64,000 nt of DNA from Algoriphagus antarcticus (GTDB lineage: Bacteria > Bacteroidota > Bacteroidia > Cytophagales > Cyclobacteriaceae), in assembly GCF_002150685.1 (NCBI RefSeq), contig NZ_MSSW01000052.1, positions 35,467 to 99,466 of the forward strand. The letters are read 5' to 3'. The translations under genes were made by a program, and so were the position numbers. Positions 15,924 to 24,502 of this stretch are shown in pieces (the stretch's first letter is position 1; every line of letters starts with the position of its first letter). The notes below the pieces were generated by a model. That model saw only the letters and a list, made by a program, of their open reading frames with translations, had not been told where the DNA came from and did not search any database.

Positions 15924-16691
15924 TTATCCGTAAATTTCTTCCAAAATTTGGGCTAATCGCACGCTAGCGGCTATCAATCTTTCTTCTAAAAGTGGGGTAT
16001 TATCATAGCCATAAGAATAAGATAATTTTTTACTTTCTGGAAAGTTATAGACGGCTGGTCTTGCTGCGACAGCCTCTGCAAGCCAAGTATCCATAGTACC
16101 CGCTCGATATCCGGCGATCAAGTCTTTATTTAATCGTCGGGATAGCTCATCTCCAATTTCAGTGTAGCTCATTGATTTGCCATCAATGATTCCACTATCC
16201 CAAACGGCATGTAGGTTTGTTGATCTTCCAAAATATTCGAGCTTCACGTCGTTTCCTCCTCTATCCTCTCCGTTGCCTACGTGAAGCGGTTGATGAATGT
16301 CCTCCACCATGTGGATGAGCATTTTTAGCATTTCAGCTTCTTTCTTTGGATCAAGATTTCCAGCCTTAAGCTCGCTTTTAATTCGATTGATTTCGGCATA
16401 CACGTTTCCACCTTTCTCCTGAATAGACTCATTGTATTCACCTTGTATGCTGGTCATGTAATGCCAGGAATTGGCATAATCAAATGCACTGTCTGACCTG
16501 ATCTCGTCCATCCATGTACCACTTCTACCAAGAGACATCGGGGAAAGTACCTTTTCGACTTTTTTACGAACGGATCTTTTCATTTGCTTTTCTGCCATAT
16601 AGCCAATCAAATAGTGCCCTAGCTGACCCCAAGCGAAGGTTTGGGTAACCAATAGAAAAACAAAAACTGAAGTAGCAATGATTTTTTTCAT
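15924..16691 (-). CDS. Secreted S1/P1-type nuclease
   Basis: This 255-residue protein has a signal peptide cut after TQTFA, which leaves Trp21 as the mature N-terminus. In this zinc-dependent single-strand nuclease/3'-nucleotidase family the N-terminal Trp is itself a zinc ligand. The other ligands are visible: H26, D62, H77, H127, D131, H137 and H161 within LIHMVEDIHQPLHVGNGE and NLHAVWDSG. It likely degrades extracellular RNA/DNA for nutrients or phosphate. It is followed by its own terminator and is monocistronic. Confidence 0.93.
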   Translation of the reverse strand: MKKIIATSVFVFLLVTQTFAWGQLGHYLIGYMAEKQMKRSVRKKVEKVLSPMSLGRSGTWMDEIRSDSAFDYANSWHYMTSIQGEYNESIQEKGGNVYAEINRIKSELKAGNLDPKKEAEMLKMLIHMVEDIHQPLHVGNGEDRGGNDVKLEYFGRSTNLHAVWDSGIIDGKSMSYTEIGDELSRRLNKDLIAGYRAGTMDTWLAEAVAARPAVYNFPESKKLSYSYGYDNTPLLEERLIAASVRLAQILEEIYG

Positions 16692-16754
16692 TGTATAATT
16701 AGTTGGGAAAATGGAAAGTTACTGCAAAAAGTATGATGGAAAGTTATCTTAAGT

Positions 16755-17945
16755 TTAAGCTTTACCGAGTTCGGAAACGGCCAAGAATGCCATCAAACCT
16801 GCTCCAACTTCCAAAGCATCCTCATCGATATCAAAAGTAGGTGTATGCACACCAGAAGTAATTCCCCTGGATTCATTTCTTGTGCCTAATCTGTAGAAAC
16901 AACCATCCACTTCCTGTGAATAGAAAGCGAAATCCTCTGCTGCCATCCAAATATCCAAATCGAGTACATTCTCCTCACCTAGATATGCGATAGCTGCCTG
17001 ATGAGATCTGTGTGTCAGCTCTGGATCATTTTTCAAAAAAGGATACCCTTTTTTAATTTCAAAATCCACTTCTCCGCCCATTCCTTCTACAATTCCTTTT
17101 GCGATTGATAGCATCTTCACATGAGCTTTGGCTCTCCAATCTTCATCAAGCGTACGGAAGGTACCTTGGATCTTTACTTCGTTTGGGATCACATTGGTAG
17201 CGCCCAATGCCTCCACTCTACCGAAAGAAAGAACGGATGGAATCTTCGGACTAGCTGCTCTACTCACCACTTGCTGCAATGCTACAATCATATGAGATGC
17301 GATCAAGACGGGGTCAATCAAAGTCTCAGGCATGGCCGCATGACCTCCTTTACCTTTCACTGTCACGTAGATTTCATCAGCACTGGCCATGTAGATCCCA
17401 GGTCTGAAACCTACTTTTCCCACCTCAATGAAAGGCATCACATGCTGACCAATAATTCCGTCTGGACGTGGATTTTCAAGTACTTTATCCGCAATCATCA
17501 AAGAAGCTCCACCGGGTGCTACTTCCTCCCCGGGCTGAAAAATCAGCTTGATTGTTCCCTCAAAGTCATCTTTTATTTCATTAAGAATTTTGGCAGCACC
17601 AAGTAGAGATGCAGTATGCGCATCATGCCCACAGGCATGCATGACACCTGGGTTTTGGGATTTGTAAGAAACGTCATTAGCCTCAATTATGGGCAATGCG
17701 TCCATATCTGCACGTAGTGCAACTACTCTTTTACCTGGATTTTTTCCCTCAATCAAAGCAGCCCATCCTGTGTCTGCTTTCGATTCAATGTTTGTAATTC
17801 CTATTTCTAGGAGCTTTTCCTTTACAAACTTTGAAGTATTGTATTCTTGAAAGGAAAGTTCGGGATTAGCATGAAGCCGGCGACGATTTGCAATTATTTC
17901 TTCTTTGTAGGCCTTAGCCAGAGATTTAATTTTGTCCTTCAGCAT
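16755..17945 (-). CDS. M20D-family N-acyl amino-acid amidohydrolase
   Basis: This 396-residue metallopeptidase-like hydrolase is related to hippurate hydrolase and N-acetyl-diaminopimelate deacetylase. Metal-site blocks are ALRADMDALPI, HACGHDAHTA and QPGEEVAPGG, with the final His in the GVHTPTFD region. The dimerisation insert is of normal length. Two ATGs are possible, 17963 and 17945. I use 17945 (MLKDKIKSLAK), which overlaps the SPOR gene by 20 bases instead of 38. The substrate is unknown. DapF lies about 4 kb away in the same direction, but that is not enough to assign it to lysine synthesis. Confidence 0.85.
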   Translation of the reverse strand: MLKDKIKSLAKAYKEEIIANRRRLHANPELSFQEYNTSKFVKEKLLEIGITNIESKADTGWAALIEGKNPGKRVVALRADMDALPIIEANDVSYKSQNPGVMHACGHDAHTASLLGAAKILNEIKDDFEGTIKLIFQPGEEVAPGGASLMIADKVLENPRPDGIIGQHVMPFIEVGKVGFRPGIYMASADEIYVTVKGKGGHAAMPETLIDPVLIASHMIVALQQVVSRAASPKIPSVLSFGRVEALGATNVIPNEVKIQGTFRTLDEDWRAKAHVKMLSIAKGIVEGMGGEVDFEIKKGYPFLKNDPELTHRSHQAAIAYLGEENVLDLDIWMAAEDFAFYSQEVDGCFYRLGTRNESRGITSGVHTPTFDIDEDALEVGAGLMAFLAVSELGKA

Positions 17946-18471
17946 CTTGTTGATTGAGTTCATTTAGCGTCTTGAATTCTTCTCGCTGAAAGCGATCTTG
18001 AATTATCCTCGCTGTTGGAAATTGTGATTTTACTTCTGAGAAGCTTTTTTGCGCCTCTATTTTGTGTGCGAACTTACCAACCTTCACGAGATATCTCGGC
18101 TGTTGGTATTGCATTTCAGGAACTAGATCGGGGAAATTCATAACTAAATCATCACGGGTTTTGAAGGCCTTATTTCGATCAATTCCCGAATAAACTAGGA
18201 CTGAGTACCCACTAAAATAGGGCTCGGACTTATTCTTACTGATCAAACTAGCCTGAACTTGATCCAATTGACCATCAATCGATTCTGTAGATTCAGAGGA
18301 GCCAATTGATGATTTAGAAGTCATCTGTGCACGGTAATCTGGATATACAGGAAGTGAAGAGCTCAAATTTTCCTGGTAATTCGCATAGCTTGACGAAGAA
18401 CTCGAGGTCTTCCGAGTGGTTTTGCAACTTGCTAAAATCAGTACCAATCCTAAAATCCAGAATATTCTCAT
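17926..18471 (-). CDS. SPOR-domain lipoprotein
   Basis: This protein of about 181 residues starts at ATG 18471 (MRIFWILGLV) with a lipobox LASC, so Cys16 would be lipidated. A Ser/Thr-rich linker follows, then a C-terminal SPOR-like repeat (YSVLVYSGIDRNKAF ... PRYLVKVGKF). SPOR domains bind denuded septal peptidoglycan. The longer frame from a TTG at 18489 would overlap secA and lose the clean signal sequence. It lies 7 bases after secA and overlaps the amidohydrolase, so all three may be co-transcribed. Confidence 0.82.
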   Translation of the reverse strand: MRIFWILGLVLILASCKTTRKTSSSSSSYANYQENLSSSLPVYPDYRAQMTSKSSIGSSESTESIDGQLDQVQASLISKNKSEPYFSGYSVLVYSGIDRNKAFKTRDDLVMNFPDLVPEMQYQQPRYLVKVGKFAHKIEAQKSFSEVKSQFPTARIIQDRFQREEFKTLNELNQQDAEGQN

Positions 18472-18478
18472 GCTTCCT

Positions 18479-21400
18479 TTAATTATCAATGATTACACAT
18501 TTTCCTTCCTGCACATCCTGTTCCACACTTTTGTATTTCACATCAGACTTGGTAGTTCCATTGGTATATTGTACTGAAACCTTGTCATTTCTTCCGAAAG
18601 CTTTGTCAGATTTTCTAGGAGCTACCACCTGTGGAGCTGGTCTTCCAGCATTGGAAGCAGCTACTGCTGCAGCACGGTTAGCGCCTGGATTTAGTGTACT
18701 TCCAGCATCAGCTTTGGAAGCTTGTACTTCCGATTCGGCTACTCGTTGAGGGGCAGCAGCATGTACCTGATTTGGATCTTGCTTAGGCAAATCAGCTCTA
18801 CTTAAGAACGTTGTCATGTCTTCATTCAGCTTTCCTATAAAGCGCTTGAACATTTCGAAAGACTCAAACTTGTAGATCAATAGAGGATCTTTTTGCTCAT
18901 AAACGGCATTTTGCACTGACTGCTTCAAGTCATCCATATCTCTAAGATGCTCTTTCCAGTTTTGATCAACGATGGCAAGTGACACATTTTTCTCAATCGC
19001 CCTCACTAACTCCCTACCTTCTGTATTCACTGTGGATTCAAGATTCACTACCACACCGATTTGCTTGATTCCATCAGAAATAGGCACCATGATGTCTTTC
19101 ACAGTAGCTCCTCTTTCTTCCTGGACACGCTTGAAAATCGGAAGCGCAGTGTTCATCATCACTTCACTTTTCTTTTGGTAGGTTTCAAAAGCAAGGGTGT
19201 AAAGCTCTTGGGTCAATTGACCTGCATCTTTAGATTTTAGATCATTCTCATTTACACGATGATCCACTCCAAGTGTAGTGAACACATTCATTCTGAAATC
19301 CTCAGGATCGGAGTTGGACTTGCCAATATCTACCAAGCCTTCGCAGACATCGTATAGTATGTTCAAAATATCCAATTCCAGCCTATCCCCTTTCAGTGCA
19401 TTTCTTCTTCTCTTATAAACTACTTCACGCTGTGAGTTCATCACATCGTCATACTCTAGTAATCTCTTTCTTGTACCAAAGTTATTTTCCTCCACCTTGC
19501 GCTGCGCACGCTCAATAGATTTAGAAATCATGCTATGCTGGATCACTTCGCCTTCTTCCAGACCCATTCTATCCATCAGTTTTGCGATACGCTCAGAACC
19601 GAAAAGACGCATCAAGCTGTCTTCCAACGAAACGAAGAACTGGGAAGATCCCACATCACCTTGACGACCAGATCTACCTCGAAGCTGTCTATCGACACGA
19701 CGTGATTCATGACGCTCTGTACCGATAATTGCCAAACCTCCAGCTTTTTTTGCCTCAGGAGATAATTTTATATCTGTACCACGACCAGCCATGTTCGTTG
19801 CAATAGTTACTGTGCCAGCTTGACCGGCTATAGCAACTACATCTGCTTCTCTGGCGTGTTGCTTTGCGTTCAATACCTGATGAGGTATTTTCTTCAACGT
19901 CAACATCCTACTGAGTACTTCAGAGATTTCCACCGAAGTAGTACCCACCAAAACAGGTCTTCCTGCTGCGACTAGCTCATTGATCTCGTCACCAACTGCG
20001 TTGAATTTCTCACGCACGGTTTTATAAACCTTATCGTCACGGTCAGCTCTGATAATCGCCCTATTGGTAGGTATTACTACCACATCGAGTTTGTAAATTT
20101 CCCAGAATTCACCTGCTTCAGTCTCCGCTGTACCAGTCATGCCCGCTAGCTTGTGATACATTCTAAAGTAGTTCTGAAGGGTAATGGTAGCGTAAGTCTG
20201 CGTGGCATCTTCCACCTTTACATTTTCCTTCGCCTCTATCGCCTGGTGCAATCCGTCAGAATAACGACGACCTTCCATCACACGTCCTGTCTGCTCGTCT
20301 ACAATCTTAACTTTGCCATCCACCAAGATGTACTCAGTGTCCCGCTCAAACATACAATATGCTTTGAGCAATTGGTTTACTGTGTGAATTCGTTGAGCTT
20401 TGACGCTATAATCTTTGATAGCTTCCTCTTTACGTACAAGCTTATCAGTATCGGAAATTCCTTCTTCTTTCTCCAAATCGGCGATTAGTATTCCGATATC
20501 CGGTAGAATGAAAAACTCAGCATTTTCGTTCTTTGTAGTCATCGTCTCGATACCACGATCCGTCAAATCAACTACGTTTGTTTTTTCATCTATAGTAAAT
20601 AATAGCGGCTCATCTGCTTCCGGCATTTGGCGCTTGTTGTCCTGCAAATAATGGTTCTCTGTCTTTTGAAGAATCACTCGAATTCCAGGTTCAGAAAGGT
20701 ATTTGATCAAAGGCTTATACTTCGGTATTCCACGGAAAGCTCGGAATAGGGACAAACCACCTTCTTTATCATTGCCATCAGCAATCATTTTCTTGGCAGA
20801 GCTCAAGAAACCCTGAACCAACTTTCGCTGCTCATCTACTAGGGTAGAAACACGAGGCTTCATATCATCAAACTCATGCACATCGCCTTTTGGCACTGGC
20901 CCGGAGATAATCAATGGTGTTCTTGCATCATCAATCAACACAGAATCGACCTCATCAATCATTGCGTAATGATGCTTGCCCTGAACTAGATCACCCGCCT
21001 CACGAGCCATATTGTCTCTTAGGTAATCGAAGCCAAACTCGTTATTCGTACCGTACACGATATCCGATCTGTAGGCTTTCTTTCGTCCAGCTGAGTTGGG
21101 AGTAAATTTATCAATACAGTCCACGCTTAGTCCGTGAAATTCAAAAAGTGGTGCATTCCATTCGGAGTCACGCTTTGCCAAGTAATCATTCACTGTTACA
21201 ATATGAACGCCACGTCCAGCAAGTGCATTGAGGTAAGCAGGCAGGGTAGAGACCAATGTTTTACCTTCACCAGTAGCCATTTCCGCAATATTTCCTCTAT
21301 GGAGAACCATACCACCAATCAGTTGTACATCGTAGTGGATCATATCCCACACGACTTCGGTACCCGCGGCCATCCACCTGTTATGCCAGATCGCATCATC

Positions 21401-21862
21401 GCCTTGGATCTCAATGTTTGGCTTATTTGCGGAGAGCTCACGATCACGGTCAGATGCCTTCACCACTAGCTTTCCGTTTTCTTTGAAACGTCTTGCAGTT
21501 TCTTTCATCACAGCGAAAGCCTTAGGCAAGACTTTTTCCAAAATGACTTCCAAAGCTTCATTTCGATCTTTTTCGATCTGATCAATTTGATTGAAAAGCT
21601 GATCTTTTTCGTGAATAGCTTTTGCAGGCAACTCATCTACCTTCGATCTTATCGCAATAATCTTATCATCGAATTCCTTAAGATGAGTATTGATTTCAGT
21701 CCTGATTTCTTCAGTTTTAGCTCGCAATTGATCATCGCTGAGGCTCTTTAATCCAGAAAAAACCTCATTGATCTGTGTGACGATCGGAAGAAGTACTTTG
21801 ATATCTCTATCGGACTTGGTTCCAAATACTTTTGCAAGTCCTTTTGCTATAATATCTAACAT
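18479..21862 (-). CDS. secA: Preprotein translocase ATPase SecA
   Basis: This 1127-residue motor protein is of the long Bacteroidota type. The DEAD-like core has MATGEGKT (195-202), IDEVDSVLIDDARTPLI (about 296-312) and helicase motif TNMAGRGTDIKL. An insert between NBD parts and an extended coiled N-terminal region account for the extra length. The C-terminus ends in GKCVIIDN and has no CxCx8C zinc motif, which is usual for this phylum. It drives Sec-dependent export of the many lipoproteins and secreted proteins in this window. Confidence 0.98.
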   Translation of the reverse strand: MLDIIAKGLAKVFGTKSDRDIKVLLPIVTQINEVFSGLKSLSDDQLRAKTEEIRTEINTHLKEFDDKIIAIRSKVDELPAKAIHEKDQLFNQIDQIEKDRNEALEVILEKVLPKAFAVMKETARRFKENGKLVVKASDRDRELSANKPNIEIQGDDAIWHNRWMAAGTEVVWDMIHYDVQLIGGMVLHRGNIAEMATGEGKTLVSTLPAYLNALAGRGVHIVTVNDYLAKRDSEWNAPLFEFHGLSVDCIDKFTPNSAGRKKAYRSDIVYGTNNEFGFDYLRDNMAREAGDLVQGKHHYAMIDEVDSVLIDDARTPLIISGPVPKGDVHEFDDMKPRVSTLVDEQRKLVQGFLSSAKKMIADGNDKEGGLSLFRAFRGIPKYKPLIKYLSEPGIRVILQKTENHYLQDNKRQMPEADEPLLFTIDEKTNVVDLTDRGIETMTTKNENAEFFILPDIGILIADLEKEEGISDTDKLVRKEEAIKDYSVKAQRIHTVNQLLKAYCMFERDTEYILVDGKVKIVDEQTGRVMEGRRYSDGLHQAIEAKENVKVEDATQTYATITLQNYFRMYHKLAGMTGTAETEAGEFWEIYKLDVVVIPTNRAIIRADRDDKVYKTVREKFNAVGDEINELVAAGRPVLVGTTSVEISEVLSRMLTLKKIPHQVLNAKQHAREADVVAIAGQAGTVTIATNMAGRGTDIKLSPEAKKAGGLAIIGTERHESRRVDRQLRGRSGRQGDVGSSQFFVSLEDSLMRLFGSERIAKLMDRMGLEEGEVIQHSMISKSIERAQRKVEENNFGTRKRLLEYDDVMNSQREVVYKRRRNALKGDRLELDILNILYDVCEGLVDIGKSNSDPEDFRMNVFTTLGVDHRVNENDLKSKDAGQLTQELYTLAFETYQKKSEVMMNTALPIFKRVQEERGATVKDIMVPISDGIKQIGVVVNLESTVNTEGRELVRAIEKNVSLAIVDQNWKEHLRDMDDLKQSVQNAVYEQKDPLLIYKFESFEMFKRFIGKLNEDMTTFLSRADLPKQDPNQVHAAAPQRVAESEVQASKADAGSTLNPGANRAAAVAASNAGRPAPQVVAPRKSDKAFGRNDKVSVQYTNGTTKSDVKYKSVEQDVQEGKCVIIDN

Positions 21863-21962
21863 GCTAGCTTATTGTGATTCTCTATTAGGGCTTCAAAATT
21901 AAGCCCTTTTTGTTATAATTGATAATAAAACCAGTTGATCGGAGAAGTACTCCAATAGTAGG

Positions 21963-22736
21963 TCAAACACTTATTTCTCCGGCAAAGACCTGCTCTGCAG
22001 GCCCAATCAACCAGACTTCTTTGAAGACTCCGTTGTCGGAAGACTTAAATTTTACAGATAATTGGCCACCAAGGGTCTTGATTTTAATCGTAGCGGCTGG
22101 CTGATCTTTGCCAAAGACAATTGCCGCAGCCGTCACTCCAGTCCCACAAGAGAGCGTCTCATTCTCCACACCCCTTTCGTAGGTACGAACGAAGATCTCA
22201 TCGCCGCTCATTTTTTCAACGAAATTAACATTGGTGCCAGCAGGAGTATACATTCGGTCATATCTAACCTTTATTCCTTCTTCAACAACAGGGTATTTCT
22301 CCACGTCCTGCACAAAGCGAATGTGATGAGGTGAACCGGTATTGACAAAAGAATCAGGTCCTTTTTCGTCTATTCCTGCTACATCACCCATCAGCAATTG
22401 CACCAATCCATCTTTCAAGATAGCCTCATGCGCTCCGTCAATGGCCAGGAAATTCGTCTTTTCATCCAGAATCCCCAGAAAAGCTGAAAAGGCAACTGCG
22501 CATCTCGCACCGTTGCCACACATACTCTGACTGCCATCGGCATTGAAATAGATCATCTCAAAATCAAAATCCGCATGATTTCGGATTAAAATCAACCCAT
22601 CAGCGCCAACTCCAAACTTTCGGTCGCACAGTTTACTGATTAGTTTCAGATCAGAACTATCAAACTTCTGGGCACGATCATCGATCATGACGAAGTCATT
22701 GCCGGTACCTTGATATTTGTAAAATGAAATTTCCAT
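21963..22736 (-). CDS. dapF: Diaminopimelate epimerase
   Basis: This 257-residue cytoplasmic enzyme converts LL- to meso-diaminopimelate for lysine and peptidoglycan synthesis. The two catalytic cysteines are in SMCGNGARC (C73) and LSCGTGVTAA (C198). The N-terminal YKYQGTGNDFVMIDD is the family signature. It is slightly shorter than the 270-280 residues typical of proteobacteria, but both lobes are complete. It stands alone, 100 bases upstream of secA in the same direction. Confidence 0.96.
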   Translation of the reverse strand: MEISFYKYQGTGNDFVMIDDRAQKFDSSDLKLISKLCDRKFGVGADGLILIRNHADFDFEMIYFNADGSQSMCGNGARCAVAFSAFLGILDEKTNFLAIDGAHEAILKDGLVQLLMGDVAGIDEKGPDSFVNTGSPHHIRFVQDVEKYPVVEEGIKVRYDRMYTPAGTNVNFVEKMSGDEIFVRTYERGVENETLSCGTGVTAAAIVFGKDQPAATIKIKTLGGQLSVKFKSSDNGVFKEVWLIGPAEQVFAGEISV

Positions 22737-23105
22737 GGAAAATTATTGTGGTCATTGGGACAAAAACCCATCCAAGCCAATGTCGAGATGCAAACTTAAG
22801 CATCTTGTCACAAATACAGACTTATTGTCTGATTCTCAATTTCAAATCGGTCAGATAATATTACCTTTCAACCCTTTTTAGAAGAATTTCAATCCAACTT
22901 ATCCAAATATCTCTCCTACTTAACTCTGGTCAATGGCTCAATTGAAATATAGAACAATCCCTTGTTAGTCGTTTGGATTTCAAAAGAACCACTTTAGCTG
23001 ATCGATTTTCTGCAGTTTCCATGAAATCTTATTCGGATTCAATCCTGAAAAAAGCCGGTTTTTTCGGTCTTTTTTAGTTATTTCAGCCTTTCAACTATTC
23101 AAAAA
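22737..23105. other. Gene-free divergent intergenic region
   Basis: This 369-base stretch separates leftward dapF from the rightward MazG-like gene and presumably holds both promoters. I see no open frame, tRNA, strong hairpin or repeat of note in it. Confidence 0.5.
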
Positions 23106-23573
23106 ATGCAAGATCCGAAATCACTTACCTCAGTTGCTCAATTTCATCAGACCTTCAAACATCCTGTTTTGCCTTCTCCGTTTATCCCTGAGAAAGTAAG
23201 ATGCGATTTGCGTGTCTCGCTTTTGGCTGAGGAGCTGAAAGAACTGGAAGAAGCTATCGCTAAGAACGACTTGGTCGAAGTGGCTGATGCACTTTGTGAT
23301 TTGCAATACGTACTTTCTGGAGCGATTCTCGAATTTGGCTTGGGAGAAAAATTCAAAGTACTATTTGACGAAGTGCAGCGCTCCAATATGAGCAAAGCCT
23401 GCAAAACTGAAGATGAAGCCAAAGCAACCGTAGTGCATTACAATGCAAAAGGCACCGACTGCTTCTATGAAAAAGAAGGTGATTTGTATTTGGTTTTCAG
23501 AGAAGGCGATAGAAAAACCCTGAAGTCAGTGGCCTATTCACCAGCTGATTTGGCAGGAATTTTAGGTAAGTAA
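23106..23573 (+). CDS. MazG/HisE-superfamily nucleotide pyrophosphohydrolase
   Basis: This 155-residue all-alpha protein has the NTP-PPase motif LAEELKELEEAI ... EVADALCDLQYV (about 38-70), whose acidic residues bind Mg2+. It resembles the phosphoribosyl-ATP pyrophosphohydrolase-like proteins that are separate from HisE and MazG proper. It probably removes pyrophosphate from a (d)NTP, possibly for house-cleaning, but the substrate is not known. It ends one base before the tail of the convergent MscS gene. Confidence 0.82.
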   Translation: MQDPKSLTSVAQFHQTFKHPVLPSPFIPEKVRCDLRVSLLAEELKELEEAIAKNDLVEVADALCDLQYVLSGAILEFGLGEKFKVLFDEVQRSNMSKACKTEDEAKATVVHYNAKGTDCFYEKEGDLYLVFREGDRKTLKSVAYSPADLAGILGK

Positions 23574-23574
23574 A

Positions 23575-24426
23575 TTAAGAAGTCTTTAAGCTATCACCCT
23601 TATGCGTTTTGAGCTCAATGATTTTGGCTGGCAGATTGAAGCCGGCCTTTTCAAGTGCAGTCAAGACGCTGAGGATCGCTGTGCTCTTAATATCCAGGTC
23701 GCCAATTGTATTGTCTAGGGTATCTACCCAAAAGTTGATCTCGATATTTAGGGTGCTTTCTGCCAATTCATTTACTCGTACTGTCACTTTTTTCTTTTCT
23801 TCGAGAATCCCGGGGATCCCACGAAGGGCAGAATCTATTACTCCCATAGCGCCAAGATAATCCGATCCATAATCTAAGCCCACCATAAAATCGTACCTCA
23901 AATATCCATCGATCGTAAAATTCACCAAGGGGTTTTTGATCAGTAGGGAATTGGGTAAAAAGACATCTTTGCCGTCTAAGGTTTTGATCTGAGTATCCCG
24001 GAGATTCAAACTAAGCACTTGACCTCGAATACCACCTATATCTATAATGTCTCCTATTTTAAATGGTCTTTTGAACGCCAAGAGAATCCCTGCCAAGAAA
24101 TTTTCACCAATGTCCTTAAGAGCAAATCCGATGATAAAGGCAGATATTCCGGCACCGGCAAGCATTCCTGATACGATGCCTGTGAGTCCTATAATTCGGA
24201 GAACGATCATAATCCCCATTATTACCACCAATGAGGCAAATATCCCGGCCAAAAAGTTAGCTAGGAGATCATCATCCATTTTTCTGGTAAGTCTTTTCTC
24301 TAAAAAGATTTTGGACTTGCGGGAGAGAAAAATAAATAATAGTAAAGTACCCAAGGCAATACCAAAGAGAATAACCCAGTGCTGAACGGAAGGCCAATCT
24401 ATACTGAAATTTTGAAGATCAATCAT
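23575..24426 (-). CDS. Small-conductance mechanosensitive channel (MscS family)
   Basis: This 283-residue inner-membrane protein has three N-terminal helices. The third contains the glycine/alanine-rich pore segment AGAGISAFIIGFALKDIGEN. The beta domain (FKIGDIIDIGGIRGQV) and the C-terminal alpha/beta vestibule follow. It opens on membrane tension to relieve hypo-osmotic shock. The frame can be opened three codons earlier at a TTG, but the ATG at 24426 is preferred. It converges with the MazG-like gene. Confidence 0.93.
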   Translation of the reverse strand: MIDLQNFSIDWPSVQHWVILFGIALGTLLLFIFLSRKSKIFLEKRLTRKMDDDLLANFLAGIFASLVVIMGIMIVLRIIGLTGIVSGMLAGAGISAFIIGFALKDIGENFLAGILLAFKRPFKIGDIIDIGGIRGQVLSLNLRDTQIKTLDGKDVFLPNSLLIKNPLVNFTIDGYLRYDFMVGLDYGSDYLGAMGVIDSALRGIPGILEEKKKVTVRVNELAESTLNIEINFWVDTLDNTIGDLDIKSTAILSVLTALEKAGFNLPAKIIELKTHKGDSLKTS

Positions 24427-24440
24427 GCCGCTCAAAATAC

Positions 24441-24473
24441 AAAAAATAGCACCGAGTGTTTGCCCGATGCTAT
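24441..24473 (-). terminator. Intrinsic terminator of the large lipoprotein gene
   Basis: On the minus strand ATAGCATCG pairs with CGGTGCTAT and is followed by six T residues (24441-24446). It lies 30 bases after the stop of the 843-residue lipoprotein gene and just upstream of the mscS start. Confidence 0.75.
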
Positions 24474-24502
24474 GTAAAAGTTTGCGCTTAGATCTTGAAC
24501 AA